Of a DNA stretch of 64,000 nt, positions 32,481 to 41,872 are shown piece after piece. The notes below the pieces were generated by a model. The model ran no database searches, had not been told where the DNA came from, and saw nothing but the letters and a program-made list of their open reading frames with translations. Source of the stretch: Ruminococcus sp. (GTDB lineage: Bacteria; Bacillota; Clostridia; Oscillospirales; Ruminococcaceae); contig JAGAQC010000062.1 of NCBI GenBank assembly GCA_017622925.1, forward strand, positions 1-64,000. The letters run 5' to 3'. A program made the position numbers and the translations under genes. Every line of letters begins with the position of its first letter. Within the stretch, counting starts at the first letter, position 1.

Positions 32481-33428
32481 CTATACAGCGTCCCCTTGAC
32501 TAAGTCTACCCTGCCATGTGTTTTTTTCGGCAAGAGCTTTGTCGATACCGCCAAGTACGGCAATTTTATCCGCGCTCCACAAAGGCGCAATAAGCTTTGA
32601 TTTGTCGCCGTCGCCTGTTATTCGCTCGATAACGGTTTGCGGAGGGAGCAGTTCAAGCTGACGGACAATAATATCAATATACTCATCACGGCTCAGCAGA
32701 GTGACATCGCCCTTAGCGTACATCCCTGCAAGCCGTGTTCCTTTTATCACATGGAGCATTTGAAGCTTTATTCCGTCGGGGGAAAGCTCGGCAGCCTGTC
32801 TTGCTGTTTCGACCATCATTTCGGGAGTTTCGTTCGGCAGACCGTTAATAATATGCAGGCAGACGCGGATACCCTTGCTTTTCAGCTTATTATAGCCTTC
32901 GAGGAACTCCGCATGAGTGCAGCAGCGATTTATTTGTCTGACCGTTTCCTCGTGAACGCTCTGCATTCCCAGCTCAACGGTGAGATTTGTTTTTGCATTT
33001 ATCTCGCAGAGCAGTTCCACAACATCGTCGGGAAGGCAGTCTGCTCGTGTGCCGACAGAAACGCCCTCGATATTCGGGAACTCCAAAGCCTCGGTGTAAA
33101 CCTTTCTTAATTTACCGACAGGAGCGTAGGTGTTTGTGTTTGCCTGAAAATATGCGATAAGCGGAACGACACCGTTTTTGCGGAAAATGCGTTCGGATTC
33201 AAGCTTTAGCTGTTCTGTCACGGATAGATTTTTGTTTGTAAAGTAGCCGCTGCCGCTGTCACAGAAAATACAGCCGTTCGTACCTTTTGAGCCGTCAATG
33301 TTCGGACAGGTGAAACCGCAGTCTATCACCGCTTTGTAAAATTTTTTTCCGAAAACTGTCTTAAAATAGTAGTTAAGCGTATGATAGCGTTTATTGTCAA
33401 AAGAAAATTCAAATGGATTGGTAATCAT
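32481..33428 (-). CDS. TIGR01212 family radical SAM protein (YhcC-like)
   Basis: A 315-residue radical SAM protein of the YhcC group. The cluster cysteines lie in CGFTCPNIDGSKGTNGCIFC, the longer spacing characteristic of this subgroup. Later motifs are YFQANTNTYAP, VSVGTRADCLPDDVV, ELGMQSVHEETVRQINR and LHIINGLPNETPEMM. The biochemical function is not established for most members. The start at 33428 has AGGAGAT upstream. It is convergent with the P-type ATPase with almost no gap and follows aspS on the minus strand. Confidence 0.9.
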   Translation of the reverse strand: MITNPFEFSFDNKRYHTLNYYFKTVFGKKFYKAVIDCGFTCPNIDGSKGTNGCIFCDSGSGYFTNKNLSVTEQLKLESERIFRKNGVVPLIAYFQANTNTYAPVGKLRKVYTEALEFPNIEGVSVGTRADCLPDDVVELLCEINAKTNLTVELGMQSVHEETVRQINRCCTHAEFLEGYNKLKSKGIRVCLHIINGLPNETPEMMVETARQAAELSPDGIKLQMLHVIKGTRLAGMYAKGDVTLLSRDEYIDIIVRQLELLPPQTVIERITGDGDKSKLIAPLWSADKIAVLGGIDKALAEKNTWQGRLSQGDAV

Positions 33429-33442
33429 ATTATCTCCTGTAA

Positions 33443-33480
33443 AAAATCGCTTTTGAGTTGAAAGTCTCAAAAGCGATTTT
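33443..33480 (-). terminator. Strong hairpin terminator after aspS
   Basis: AAAATCGCTTTTGAG and CTCAAAAGCGATTTT form a 15-bp stem with an 8-nt loop; T-rich sequence flanks both sides. It starts right after the aspS stop. Confidence 0.85.
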
Positions 33481-33484
33481 AGTT

Positions 33485-35257
33485 TTACTGATTTTCTGTA
33501 AGTTCGATACCGAGAACGTCAAGACTTGCCTTGTCCACAGCCGAGGGACATTCGGACATAAGCTCGCTTGCGTTCTGAACCTTTGGAAACGCCGTAACGT
33601 CACGCAGACTGTCAGCCTTGCACATTATCATGGCAAGACGGTCAAGACCGATACCCATACCGCCGTGTGGGGGAGAAGCGTAACGGTAAGCGTCCACAAG
33701 GAATCCGAATTTAGCCTGAATTTCCTCGTCGGTCATGCCGAGAGCCTCGAACATTTTCTGCTGAAGCTCGTAGTCGGTGATACGCATTGATCCGCTGGAA
33801 AGCTCCGTACCGTTGAGAACGAGGTCCCACGCCTTTGCGCGGACGTTCGCAGGGTCGCTGTCGAGATATTCCAGACACTCGTCCATAGGCATGGTGAACG
33901 GGTGATGAGCGGCTACCCACGTATTATTTTCCTCGTCAAATTCAAAGAACGGCATTTCTGTTATCCACAGGAAGTTGTACTTGTCCTCGTCAATAACTCC
34001 AAGACGTTTGCCGCATATCAGACGTATTGCGCCGAGGGTCGAAAGGACTGTTTTTGTTTTGTCTGCGCATATAAGTACAAGGTCGCCGCATACAGCATCT
34101 ACTGACGCAAGTATATTTTCAAGTTCATTTATCTTGAGGAATTTCTTGAAGCTGCAATTAGGTTCTTCCACACAGCGTATATATGCCAATCCCTTTGCGC
34201 CGATTCCCTTTGCGTGTTCAATAAGCTTGTCAATTTCCTTTCGGGTATAGGTTGCCGCGCCGTTTTTGACGTTAATTGCGCGGACAGTACCGCCGTCCTC
34301 AATGGCGTTTTTGAATACAGGGAAGTCAATATTCTTGACTGTATCGGTAATATCATTTATTTCAAAGCCGAATCGGGTATCGGGTTTATCCGAGCCATAG
34401 CGGTTCATAGCGTCCGCAAAGGTAATGCGTGGGAGCGGCAGGGGAATATCAACGTTCATAATTTCCTTGAAAACACGCTGAACGAAGCCCTCTACGCAGG
34501 TTTGGATGTCCTCTGCGTCAACAAACGACATTTCGAGGTCTATCTGCGTAAACTCGGGCTGACGGTCGGCACGTAGATCCTCATCGCGGAAGCAGCGAGC
34601 AAGCTGGATATATCTGTCGTATCCGGCTATCATAAGGAGCTGCTTATATATCTGCGGCGACTGCGGAAGCGCATAGAACTTACCCTGATGTACTCTTGAC
34701 GGGATAAGGTAGTCTCTTGCGCCCTCGGGAGTCGATTTCATCATCATCGGAGTTTCTATTTCAAGGAATCCGTTTTCGTAAAAATATTCACGGGTAACTC
34801 TTGCGATGTTATGCCGCATAATTATATTCTGCTGCAAGGGAGCTCGGCGCAGGTCAAGATAGCGGTATTTCAGGCGGAGTTCTTCGTTTACCTTTGTCTC
34901 GTTAGTAATTTCAAAGGGAGGCGTTTGAGCCTTTGAAAGAATGCGAAGGTCGGTAACGAATATTTCAACGTGACCTGTTTTCAGCTTCTCGTTTTTGCTT
35001 TCACGCTCGATGACATCGCCTTTAGCCATGAGAACGTATTCGCTTTTGCAGGACGCAGCCTTTTCAAAGACAGCGGGGTCTGATTTGTCGCTGAAAGCCA
35101 ACTGCACAACGCCTGTTCTGTCACGCAGGACGATAAAAATAACGCCGCCTTTATTTCTTACTCTTTCAACAAAGCCGCCGACTACGACCTCCTGACCTAT
35201 TTCGGTAACGTCGCCGCAGTAATGCGTTCTTTTAAGCCCGTTCATATTATCAGCCAT
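33485..35257 (-). CDS. aspS: Aspartyl-tRNA synthetase
   Basis: A 590-residue bacterial-type class II synthetase charging tRNA-Asp (or tRNA-Asn if non-discriminating). It has an N-terminal OB-fold anticodon domain (VGGFVERVRNKGGVIFIVLRD), motif 2 (FRDEDLRADRQPEFTQIDLEMSF), an inserted GAD domain, and motif 3 (GIGLDRLAMI) near the end. The start at 35257 has GGAGGAG, which lies inside the end of hisS. hisS-aspS is a common synthetase pair in Firmicutes. Confidence 0.97.
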   Translation of the reverse strand: MADNMNGLKRTHYCGDVTEIGQEVVVGGFVERVRNKGGVIFIVLRDRTGVVQLAFSDKSDPAVFEKAASCKSEYVLMAKGDVIERESKNEKLKTGHVEIFVTDLRILSKAQTPPFEITNETKVNEELRLKYRYLDLRRAPLQQNIIMRHNIARVTREYFYENGFLEIETPMMMKSTPEGARDYLIPSRVHQGKFYALPQSPQIYKQLLMIAGYDRYIQLARCFRDEDLRADRQPEFTQIDLEMSFVDAEDIQTCVEGFVQRVFKEIMNVDIPLPLPRITFADAMNRYGSDKPDTRFGFEINDITDTVKNIDFPVFKNAIEDGGTVRAINVKNGAATYTRKEIDKLIEHAKGIGAKGLAYIRCVEEPNCSFKKFLKINELENILASVDAVCGDLVLICADKTKTVLSTLGAIRLICGKRLGVIDEDKYNFLWITEMPFFEFDEENNTWVAAHHPFTMPMDECLEYLDSDPANVRAKAWDLVLNGTELSSGSMRITDYELQQKMFEALGMTDEEIQAKFGFLVDAYRYASPPHGGMGIGLDRLAMIMCKADSLRDVTAFPKVQNASELMSECPSAVDKASLDVLGIELTENQ

Positions 35258-35258
35258 A

Positions 35259-36599
35259 TTATTTATCTCCTCCCATGAACGAGAGCAAGCCGCCGTCGCC
35301 GGATTCCGCTTCCATAACGTCCATTATTTTATTGAAGTAAATTTCTTCAAATGCCGCCGCAAATTTATCGTCAAGAGCGATCTGAGTTTCCTCGCCCTTT
35401 TCCATTTCTTTGAGCTTGGCTTTGCCCTCGGAAAGCTCGTTGTCGCCTAAAACCACGGTAAAGGCTGCGCCGATCTTGTTGGCGTATTTCATCTGAGCTT
35501 TCAGACCTCTGTTCATCATATCGTACTCGGCAAAGTAGCCGTACTCACGGAGCGACTTTGAAAGCTCCATAGCCTTTTCAAGCGCGGCGTCGCCCATAGT
35601 TGCGAAATAAATGTCGCACTTTTTGGGCGAAAGGTAATCGCAGCCCTGCTTGTCCATAACGAGCAGCAGACGTTCGATACCCATAGCGAAACCGAGCGCA
35701 GGGGTTTTCTGACCGCCTAACTGCTCGATAAGTCCGTCGTATCTTCCGCCGCCGCATACAGTACCCTGCGCGCCGATCTCGGTAGTAACAAATTCAAAGA
35801 CGGTTTTGGTATAGTAATCGAGTCCCCGAACGATTTTCGGGTTCACAGTGTACTCGATACCGAGTTTAGTAAGGTAGCTTTTCAGGCTTTCAAAGTGACT
35901 GCTGCATTCCTCGCAGAGATAATCGAGGATTATGGGAGCGTCTTTGGCAATTTCCTGACATATGGGACTTTTGCAGTCAAGTATCCTCATGGGGTTCTTG
36001 ACGAGCCTGTCCTGACACGTTTCGCAAAGCTCAGTCTTATGGGCAGAAAAATACGTTCTGAGGGTATCGTGATACTTTGCGCGGCATGTGGGACAGCCGA
36101 TAGAGTTTATGTAGAGCTTGATATTTTTCAAGCCGAGCCTGTTTAGCAGGGTCTGGGCGAGGGAAATTACTTCGGCGTCGGCAGCAGGGGAGGAGCTGCC
36201 TGCCATTTCCAGTCCGAACTGGTGGAACTCACGCAGTCTGCCTGCCTGAGGTCTTTCGTGACGGAAACAGGAAACTATATAGTATACCCTCTGAGGGAGA
36301 GCCTCGTTGAGCAGACCGTTCTGAAGCATAGCGCGGATAGCTCCGGCAGTACCCTCGGGGCGCAGCGTGAACTTTGATTCCTTAGCCATGACGGTATACA
36401 TTTCCTTCTGCACAACATCGGTAGTCTCGCCCACAGAGCGAAGAAACAGATCGGTGCTTTCAAATGTGGGAAACCGTATTTCACCGAATCCGAAGCTTTC
36501 GGCAGTATCTCTTGCGATTTTTTCAACGGTGTGCCATTTGTGAACGTTTTTTGGGATAACGTCCTCCGTACCGTTGGGGCGTTTTATATTGAGAGCCAT
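35259..36599 (-). CDS. hisS: Histidyl-tRNA synthetase
   Basis: A 446-residue class II synthetase charging tRNA-His. Visible features are RPNGTEDVIP at the start, motif 2 (FRHERPQAGRLREFHQFGLE), the histidine-specific segments VRGLDYYTKTVFEF and CGGGRYDGLIEQLGG, and motif 3 (GFAMGIERLLL). The C-terminal anticodon domain is followed by an acidic/Gly tail (about 430-446). It is cotranscribed with aspS. No T-box leader was found upstream. Confidence 0.97.
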   Translation of the reverse strand: MALNIKRPNGTEDVIPKNVHKWHTVEKIARDTAESFGFGEIRFPTFESTDLFLRSVGETTDVVQKEMYTVMAKESKFTLRPEGTAGAIRAMLQNGLLNEALPQRVYYIVSCFRHERPQAGRLREFHQFGLEMAGSSSPAADAEVISLAQTLLNRLGLKNIKLYINSIGCPTCRAKYHDTLRTYFSAHKTELCETCQDRLVKNPMRILDCKSPICQEIAKDAPIILDYLCEECSSHFESLKSYLTKLGIEYTVNPKIVRGLDYYTKTVFEFVTTEIGAQGTVCGGGRYDGLIEQLGGQKTPALGFAMGIERLLLVMDKQGCDYLSPKKCDIYFATMGDAALEKAMELSKSLREYGYFAEYDMMNRGLKAQMKYANKIGAAFTVVLGDNELSEGKAKLKEMEKGEETQIALDDKFAAAFEEIYFNKIMDVMEAESGDGGLLSFMGGDK

Positions 36600-36626
36600 A
36601 GTATCAGCCTTTCTTGATTACATGAA

Positions 36627-36681
36627 AATTGTCCCGATAAAGGGACAATTACGGATGCCGCAAAGCTTAACATACGGCATC
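36627..36681 (-). terminator. Tandem hairpins between mgsA-like gene and hisS
   Basis: AATTGTCCC with GGGACAATT (36627-36650), and GATGCCG with CGGCATC (36654-36681). On the minus strand the first is followed by TTTTC, a weak terminator; on the plus strand the second is followed by a T run. They probably end the minD transcript or attenuate hisS-aspS. Confidence 0.5.
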
Positions 36682-36706
36682 ACGCTTTTTTTAATAATTT
36701 TATTTG

Positions 36707-37108
36707 TTATATGGTAACATTCCCAGCCTGACGCCAGTCGAGGTCTCCTCTTTCAAGAGCGAGTATGAGAGCCTCGGCGGTAGCGATATTTGTGGCTACG
36801 GGGACATTATGAACATCGCAGAGTCTGAGAAGATCAATATCGTTTGCATCGGTTACTTTCGGATTAATGGGGTCTCTGAAAAACAAGAGAACATCGACTT
36901 CATTGCAGGAAAGCAGAGCAAGGATCTGTTCTGCGCCGCCGCGACCGCTGAGATAGCGGATTATGGGAAGTCCCGTAGCCTCGCTGACCTGTTTTCCCGT
37001 AGTATTTGTAGCCATAAGAGTATGCTTTGAAAGGATCCCGCAGTAAGCGCTGCAAAACTGGACCATAAGCTCTTTTTTAGCGTCGTGTGCTATAATTGCG
37101 ATTTTCAT
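36707..37108 (-). CDS. Methylglyoxal synthase-like protein with substituted active site
   Basis: A 133-residue protein clearly homologous to methylglyoxal synthase (MKIAIIAHDAKKELMVQFC, TGKQVSEATGLP, DVLLFFRDPI, RLCDVHNVPVATNIATAE). The family segment GPLGGDQQ, whose Asp is the catalytic base, is replaced here by SGRGGAEQ. The PHxPD stretch with the active-site His is replaced by PKVTDAND. If read correctly, dihydroxyacetone-phosphate conversion is doubtful, and the protein may be a regulatory paralogue. The start at 37108 has AAAGGAC. It overlaps no gene but follows minD by 40 bases. Confidence 0.8.
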   Translation of the reverse strand: MKIAIIAHDAKKELMVQFCSAYCGILSKHTLMATNTTGKQVSEATGLPIIRYLSGRGGAEQILALLSCNEVDVLLFFRDPINPKVTDANDIDLLRLCDVHNVPVATNIATAEALILALERGDLDWRQAGNVTI

Positions 37109-37148
37109 TTTTATGTCCTTTCCCCGTTTAGCGGAATTATATTTTTTA

Positions 37149-37886
37149 TCATGCGGTTTTGACGGTAAGAGGAACAAAATCTCCGCCGAGACGCTTTGAG
37201 ATAGCGTCGAAGGCTTTAAGAGCGGAGGAATCCGTTGGAATCGGCGTACCCTTTCCGGTAGCGACCGTCATTTTGAAATCATCGGGAATTACTCCGATAA
37301 GCTGAACTCCTATCTTGTCGATTATCTCGTCGAGGTTGTTGACGAGAGCTTCACCGATGACCTTTTTGCTTATTTTGTTGATGATAAGACGCTGGCTCTT
37401 GTTGCCTCTGTTGTAGAACTCATCCGACATAAGGCTTGCGTCCCTGATGCAAACGGGGTCGGGGGTAGAAACAACGAGGATAAGGTTAGCCTGCTCCACA
37501 ATATCGAATACATGAGAGCTTATACCTGCTCCCGTGTCGATAATTATGTACTCGAAATACTTCTTGACGCTGCGGCAGATGTCAACGATCTGCTCGGCAG
37601 TAACGGTCGTAAGAGTTTTCGGAGCGCATAAAAGGTTGAGATTTGAAGCCATAGGGACCTGTGCTACAGCGTCAAGAGCGGTTTTTCTGCCGCTGAGGAC
37701 ATCGCCCAGATCGTAATTTATTTCGTTTTCGATGCCGAACATAATATCGAGACATCTCAGACCAAAATCCAATTCTATAAGGAGAGTTCTGTGACCCTGT
37801 TTTGCCAGAGTATATCCGAGACCTGCGCACACGGTAGATTTACCTGTGCCGCCCTTGCCGGAAGTTACAGCGATAATTTTTGACAT
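37149..37886 (-). CDS. minD: Septum site-determining ATPase MinD
   Basis: A 245-residue MinD/ParA-type ATPase that helps position the division septum. It has the deviant Walker A motif SGKGGTGKST, IELDFGLRCLDIMFG, the switch segment YIIIDTGAGIS and ANLILVVSTPDPVCIRDA. The C-terminus (KAFDAISKRLGGDFVPLTVK) is shorter and less amphipathic than the usual membrane-targeting helix. Neither minC nor minE lies beside it. The start at 37886 has AAAGGAA. Its own promoter is at 37962-37990. Confidence 0.9.
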   Translation of the reverse strand: MSKIIAVTSGKGGTGKSTVCAGLGYTLAKQGHRTLLIELDFGLRCLDIMFGIENEINYDLGDVLSGRKTALDAVAQVPMASNLNLLCAPKTLTTVTAEQIVDICRSVKKYFEYIIIDTGAGISSHVFDIVEQANLILVVSTPDPVCIRDASLMSDEFYNRGNKSQRLIINKISKKVIGEALVNNLDEIIDKIGVQLIGVIPDDFKMTVATGKGTPIPTDSSALKAFDAISKRLGGDFVPLTVKTA

Positions 37887-37961
37887 AGCATTTCCTTTCA
37901 TATCTTCTGCATAATTGATTTCAGAAGCTTAAATCATAAATAAACTATAATCCTAATGTAT

Positions 37962-37990
37962 ATTATACCTCAAAAAAAGCAATTTGTCAA
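37962..37990 (-). promoter_or_regulatory. Promoter of the minD operon
   Basis: On the minus strand TTGACA, a 17-nt spacer and TATAAT, about 75 bases before the minD start codon. Confidence 0.75.
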
Positions 37991-38105
37991 AGGCTTTTTG
38001 TGCGGACAGCGTAAAATTGGATAGTTTAATATTTTTCCTGTGTCGTATTTGTACATATTGCACAAGTGATTGGTTATTTTTTTGAACGAACGCTGTCCGT
38101 TTTTG

Positions 38106-39845
38106 TCAGGTAGCAAATTGGCTGTTATAAAGCTGAGCATAGAATCCGCCTTTTTCCATAAGCTCACGGTGGCTGCCCTGCTCGATGATATTTCCGCTGT
38201 TCATAACAAGTATCACATCGGAATTTTTTATAGTTGAAAGTCTGTGGGCGATTATGAAGCTTGTTTTGCCGTTCATAAGTTTCGTGAACGCTCTTTGAAT
38301 GCGGTGTTCCGTTCTGAGGTCGATAGAGCTTGTGGCTTCGTCAAGGATAAGCATAGGGGGATTCATAAGCATTATCCGCGCGATACATATAAGCTGCTTC
38401 TGACCCTGCGAAAGTCCGCTGTCCTCGGATATTACCGTATCGTAGCCCTGCGGAAGGCGTTTTATAAATCCGTGGGCGTGTACTGCCTTTGCCGCAGCTA
38501 TAATGTCCTCTCTCGAAGCCGTATCCGAACCGTAGCTGATATTTTCGGCGACAGTTCCAGTAAATACCCATGTTTCCTGTAGAACCATACCGAAGCTGCT
38601 TCTGAGACTGTCTCTGGTGACGTCCATAGCGTTGTGACCCGAGATCGTAATTTTTCCGCTGTCAATGTCGTAGAATCTCAGCAGCAGATTTATTATGGTA
38701 GACTTTCCGCAGCCTGTCGGACCTACTATGGCGATACGCTGTCCCGACTTTACGTCGAGACTGAAATTCTTGATAAGCTCGACTTCGGGAACATAAGAAA
38801 AGCATACGTTTTCAAAGGTGAGACCTCCCGAGCAGTTCGTCAGTTTTTCCTTATGGGAATCGTCGTCCACTTCCTCCTCGTCGAGAACGTTGAAAACTCT
38901 CTGAGCCGATGCGACAGCGTTCTGAAGCTCCGCAAAAACTCCAGATATTTCATTGAACGGCTTTGTATACTGATTTGAGTAGGCGAGAAAGCTCGAAAGA
39001 CTTCCCACGGTCATTTTTCCCACAAAGGAGAAGCCGCCTACTGCTCCCATAGCTCCCATAAGACCTACGGCTGCATAGATAAGTCCGTTCACGAAACGGG
39101 TAGTCGGATTGGTCATGGAACTGAAAAACGTTGCTTTTGTGCCGATTTTTCCGTATTCGCTGTTTATTTCGTTGAATCTGTCCTCTGCGCGTTTATCGTA
39201 AATGAACGCCCGTACAAGCTTTTGATTTCCTGCAAACTCCTCCGCAAAGCTAACCATGTCTCCTCGCATTTTGGACTGCTTCATGTATGAGTTGTGCGTC
39301 GCCTTTGTTATTTTTGAAGCGGCAAGAAACGAAAGGGGCGTGAGCAGAACTACGACTATCGCTATTTTGAAATTTATGAACATCATGAATACAAGAGTTC
39401 CCAATATAGTGATAACTCCGCTGAAAAACTGCGTAAAGCCCTGCAAAAGTCCGTCCGAAATAATTTCAACATCGTTTATTACACGGCTCGTAAGTTCGCC
39501 CTTTGTCGAACCGTCAATGTATTTCAGGGGAACTCTTTCAAGCTTTGCAAAAACGTCGGCTCGAAGATCGCGTACAGTGAGAAACGCAAGCTTATTTGTA
39601 CAAAGGCTCATGAGCCATTGGAAAAGTCCGCTGAAAACGACCACGCCGCCGAGTACTACGGCAATTTCCCCGAGCCTTGCAAAATCAACGTCGCCCCTGC
39701 CGATACAGCAGTCAACAGCTTTTCCTATGAATATCGGAACGGTGAGGGAAAGCGAAACTCCCACAGCGGCGCATATTATCGTAAAAACGAAATAAACGAT
39801 GTAAGGCTTTGCGTAGGAGAAAATTCTCGATAAGGTCTTAAACAT
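38106..39845 (-). CDS. ABC exporter half-transporter, second subunit
   Basis: A 579-residue fusion of a six-helix type IV membrane domain (about 1-310) and an ATPase domain (about 335-575). The ATPase shows GPTGCGKST, LSQGQKQLICIARIML (with Q in place of the second G of the LSGGQ signature) and LILDEATSSID. Together with the gene upstream it should form a heterodimeric exporter of the BmrCD/TM287-288 type for drugs, lipids or peptides. The start at 39845 has AAGGAGG and overlaps the end of the upstream gene by 8 bases. Confidence 0.9.
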   Translation of the reverse strand: MFKTLSRIFSYAKPYIVYFVFTIICAAVGVSLSLTVPIFIGKAVDCCIGRGDVDFARLGEIAVVLGGVVVFSGLFQWLMSLCTNKLAFLTVRDLRADVFAKLERVPLKYIDGSTKGELTSRVINDVEIISDGLLQGFTQFFSGVITILGTLVFMMFINFKIAIVVVLLTPLSFLAASKITKATHNSYMKQSKMRGDMVSFAEEFAGNQKLVRAFIYDKRAEDRFNEINSEYGKIGTKATFFSSMTNPTTRFVNGLIYAAVGLMGAMGAVGGFSFVGKMTVGSLSSFLAYSNQYTKPFNEISGVFAELQNAVASAQRVFNVLDEEEVDDDSHKEKLTNCSGGLTFENVCFSYVPEVELIKNFSLDVKSGQRIAIVGPTGCGKSTIINLLLRFYDIDSGKITISGHNAMDVTRDSLRSSFGMVLQETWVFTGTVAENISYGSDTASREDIIAAAKAVHAHGFIKRLPQGYDTVISEDSGLSQGQKQLICIARIMLMNPPMLILDEATSSIDLRTEHRIQRAFTKLMNGKTSFIIAHRLSTIKNSDVILVMNSGNIIEQGSHRELMEKGGFYAQLYNSQFAT

Positions 39846-41568
39846 TGCCGCCGTCCTCCTTTTCATTCATTTGCGAGCTGTATATTTCGCTGTAAACGCC
39901 GCAGGTTTTCAGCAGTTCTTCGTGCTTTCCGATACCTACGGGCTGACCGTCGTCCATTACGATTATCTTGTCTGCGTCCTTTAGCGACGTTGTACGCTGA
40001 GAGATCATAATTACGGAAGAACCGTTCATATCGCTTTTTAACGCTTTCCGCAGCTTCAAGTCGGTGGAGTAGTCCAGCGCGCTTGTTGAATCGTCGAGAA
40101 TTATTATTTCCGGTCGTCCGACCAATGCCCTTGCTATGGACAGACGCTGCCGCTGACCGCCGGAAAGATTTCGTCCTCCCTGCGCTACGGAAGTATCGAG
40201 CTTTTTAGGCATTTTCTCAACAAATTCCCATGCCTGAGCGGTTTTGAGAGCGGCGATAATTTCCTCGTCCGAAGCGTCCGCTTTTCGCCATTTCATATTG
40301 TCCCTGACCGTTCCCGTAAATAAAACGGCTTTCTGCGGAACATAGCCTATTATACTTCTGAGAGCGTCCATGTCGCAGTCCTTGACGTTTTTTCCCGAGA
40401 CTATAACTTCGCCCTCTTTAGCTCGGTAAAAGCAGGGTATAAGCGAGGCGGCTGTGGATTTTCCGCTGCCCGTTCCGCCTATGATGCCGAGCATTTCTCC
40501 ACGTTTAAGCGTGAAAGAAAGTCCGCTTACAGAGTTTTCGCCCGCACCATCGTATCTGAAAGAAACGTTTCGGAACTCTATGATGTTTTCGATGTTGCTG
40601 TCGGGCAGTTCAGTGCCGTTTTCCTCCGAAGCAAGGTCGAACACTTCGCTTACTCTGTTTGCGGAGGCAAAGGCTTTTGTAAAGGTAACTATCAGGTTGG
40701 CAAGCACCACAAGCGCAAGGAGTATCTGCGTCATATAATTGGTGAACGCCGTAAGTTCGCCTTGTGTAAGGTCGCCTGCGTTTATGCGGACTCCGCCGAA
40801 CCATAAGATAGCGACTATTCCGAGATTCATTATCATGAATGCGGCAGGATTGAGTATTGCGGAAATTTTTCCTACCGCAATTGAACTTGCGGATATTTCG
40901 TCAACAGCCTTGTTGAACTCGTCCGTTTCCTCCTGCTGACGTGAAAAGGCACGTATAACTCGTGTACCCTCGATATTTTCCCTTGTAAGGAGAGCCGCGC
41001 GGTCAAGCTTCTGCTGAGTTTTTTTGTACATGGGAACGGTTTTGCGCATAATAACAAAAATAATTGCTGTGATAAGCGGAGCGGCGGCAAAAAAGATAAG
41101 CGAGAGCTTAGCGTCTATAGTTACAGCCATAACGGCAGCTCCGATAACGAGAAACGGCGCTCTTACGGCAAGACGTATGAACATGTTTACGCCGTTCTGC
41201 ACCGTATTGGTGTCGTTTGTAAGCCTGTTCACAAGAGAAGCCGTGCCGATCTTGTCAACGCTGCTGTGGGAAAGGGTGTTGATATGTTTATAAAGCGACT
41301 CTCGAAGTTCCGTTCCGAATCCGTATGCGCACCTTGCGGCGAGATACTGACATGTCAGCGCAAAGCCCAGTCCGCATATACCGAGAACAACGATAACTCC
41401 GCTCATTTTCAGGATATATCCGCTGTCGTTATTGCCGATACCCTTGTCGATTATGTTTGCCATTACGACAGGTACGATAAGTTCAAAAATTGCTTCAAGA
41501 AGCTTGAAAAAAGGACCGAAGATCAGTTCCTTTTTGTAATTTTTCAAATATTTTAACAGCTTTTTCAT
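39838..41568 (-). CDS. ABC exporter half-transporter, first subunit
   Basis: A 576-residue partner of the next gene, with the same layout. The ATPase has GGTGSGKST, the canonical signature NLSGGQRQRLSIARAL and IIILDDSTSALDYS. The residue after the Walker B aspartate is Asp, not Glu, so this nucleotide site is probably the degenerate one, as in heterodimeric exporters. The start at 41568 has GGAGA. The pair is preceded by a spacer with hairpins. Confidence 0.9.
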   Translation of the reverse strand: MKKLLKYLKNYKKELIFGPFFKLLEAIFELIVPVVMANIIDKGIGNNDSGYILKMSGVIVVLGICGLGFALTCQYLAARCAYGFGTELRESLYKHINTLSHSSVDKIGTASLVNRLTNDTNTVQNGVNMFIRLAVRAPFLVIGAAVMAVTIDAKLSLIFFAAAPLITAIIFVIMRKTVPMYKKTQQKLDRAALLTRENIEGTRVIRAFSRQQEETDEFNKAVDEISASSIAVGKISAILNPAAFMIMNLGIVAILWFGGVRINAGDLTQGELTAFTNYMTQILLALVVLANLIVTFTKAFASANRVSEVFDLASEENGTELPDSNIENIIEFRNVSFRYDGAGENSVSGLSFTLKRGEMLGIIGGTGSGKSTAASLIPCFYRAKEGEVIVSGKNVKDCDMDALRSIIGYVPQKAVLFTGTVRDNMKWRKADASDEEIIAALKTAQAWEFVEKMPKKLDTSVAQGGRNLSGGQRQRLSIARALVGRPEIIILDDSTSALDYSTDLKLRKALKSDMNGSSVIMISQRTTSLKDADKIIVMDDGQPVGIGKHEELLKTCGVYSEIYSSQMNEKEDGGNV

Positions 41569-41587
41569 ATACATCTCCACACAATTT

Positions 41588-41613
41588 CAGCGGACCTTTT
41601 AAAGTCCGCTGAT
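41588..41613. terminator. Hairpin upstream of the ABC exporter genes
   Basis: TCAGCGGAC pairs with GTCCGCTGA around a short loop. On the plus strand it is followed by TCAAAAGTTTTTG. It may be a processing or attenuation hairpin in the exporter leader. Confidence 0.4.
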
Positions 41614-41711
41614 CAAAAGTTTTTGAATCACTGTTTACAACTTTAGAGGAGTTCGTTTCCTGTATTTTCTGTTAAAGAAGTAACTCTCGGTGTCCGTTCT
41701 CGTGAATTGGA

Positions 41712-41850
41712 CTGTGAAAATCATGGCGACTAACAGCATTGTGATGATTATGGGATTTTCACAGTCCAATTTACGACAACAGAGATTCCAAAGGGGTCAC
41801 CCCTTTGGCAGGGGGTGCAGGGGGACAGCGTCCCCCTGCTAAAGTTGTGG
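41712..41850. repeat. Palindromic module array between the pyrophosphorylase and ABC genes
   Basis: AATTGGACTGTGAAAATC and GATTTTCACAGTCCAATT form a large inverted repeat (41712-41775). Next come short palindromic modules CCAAAGGGGTCACCCCTTTGG and CAGGGGGACAGCGTCCCCCTG (each written within 21 bases), then AAAGTTGTGGATAGTG. The last piece and the module style recur at 53820-54050. The spacer 41569-41872 holds no gene. Confidence 0.65.
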
Positions 41851-41872
41851 ATAGTGATTTTTAAACAAGTTC

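Noticed and set aside
36600-36706. A T-box leader before hisS-aspS
   Set aside because: The T-box consensus (AGGGTGGNACCGCG-like) and specifier stem are absent; only two simple hairpins are present.
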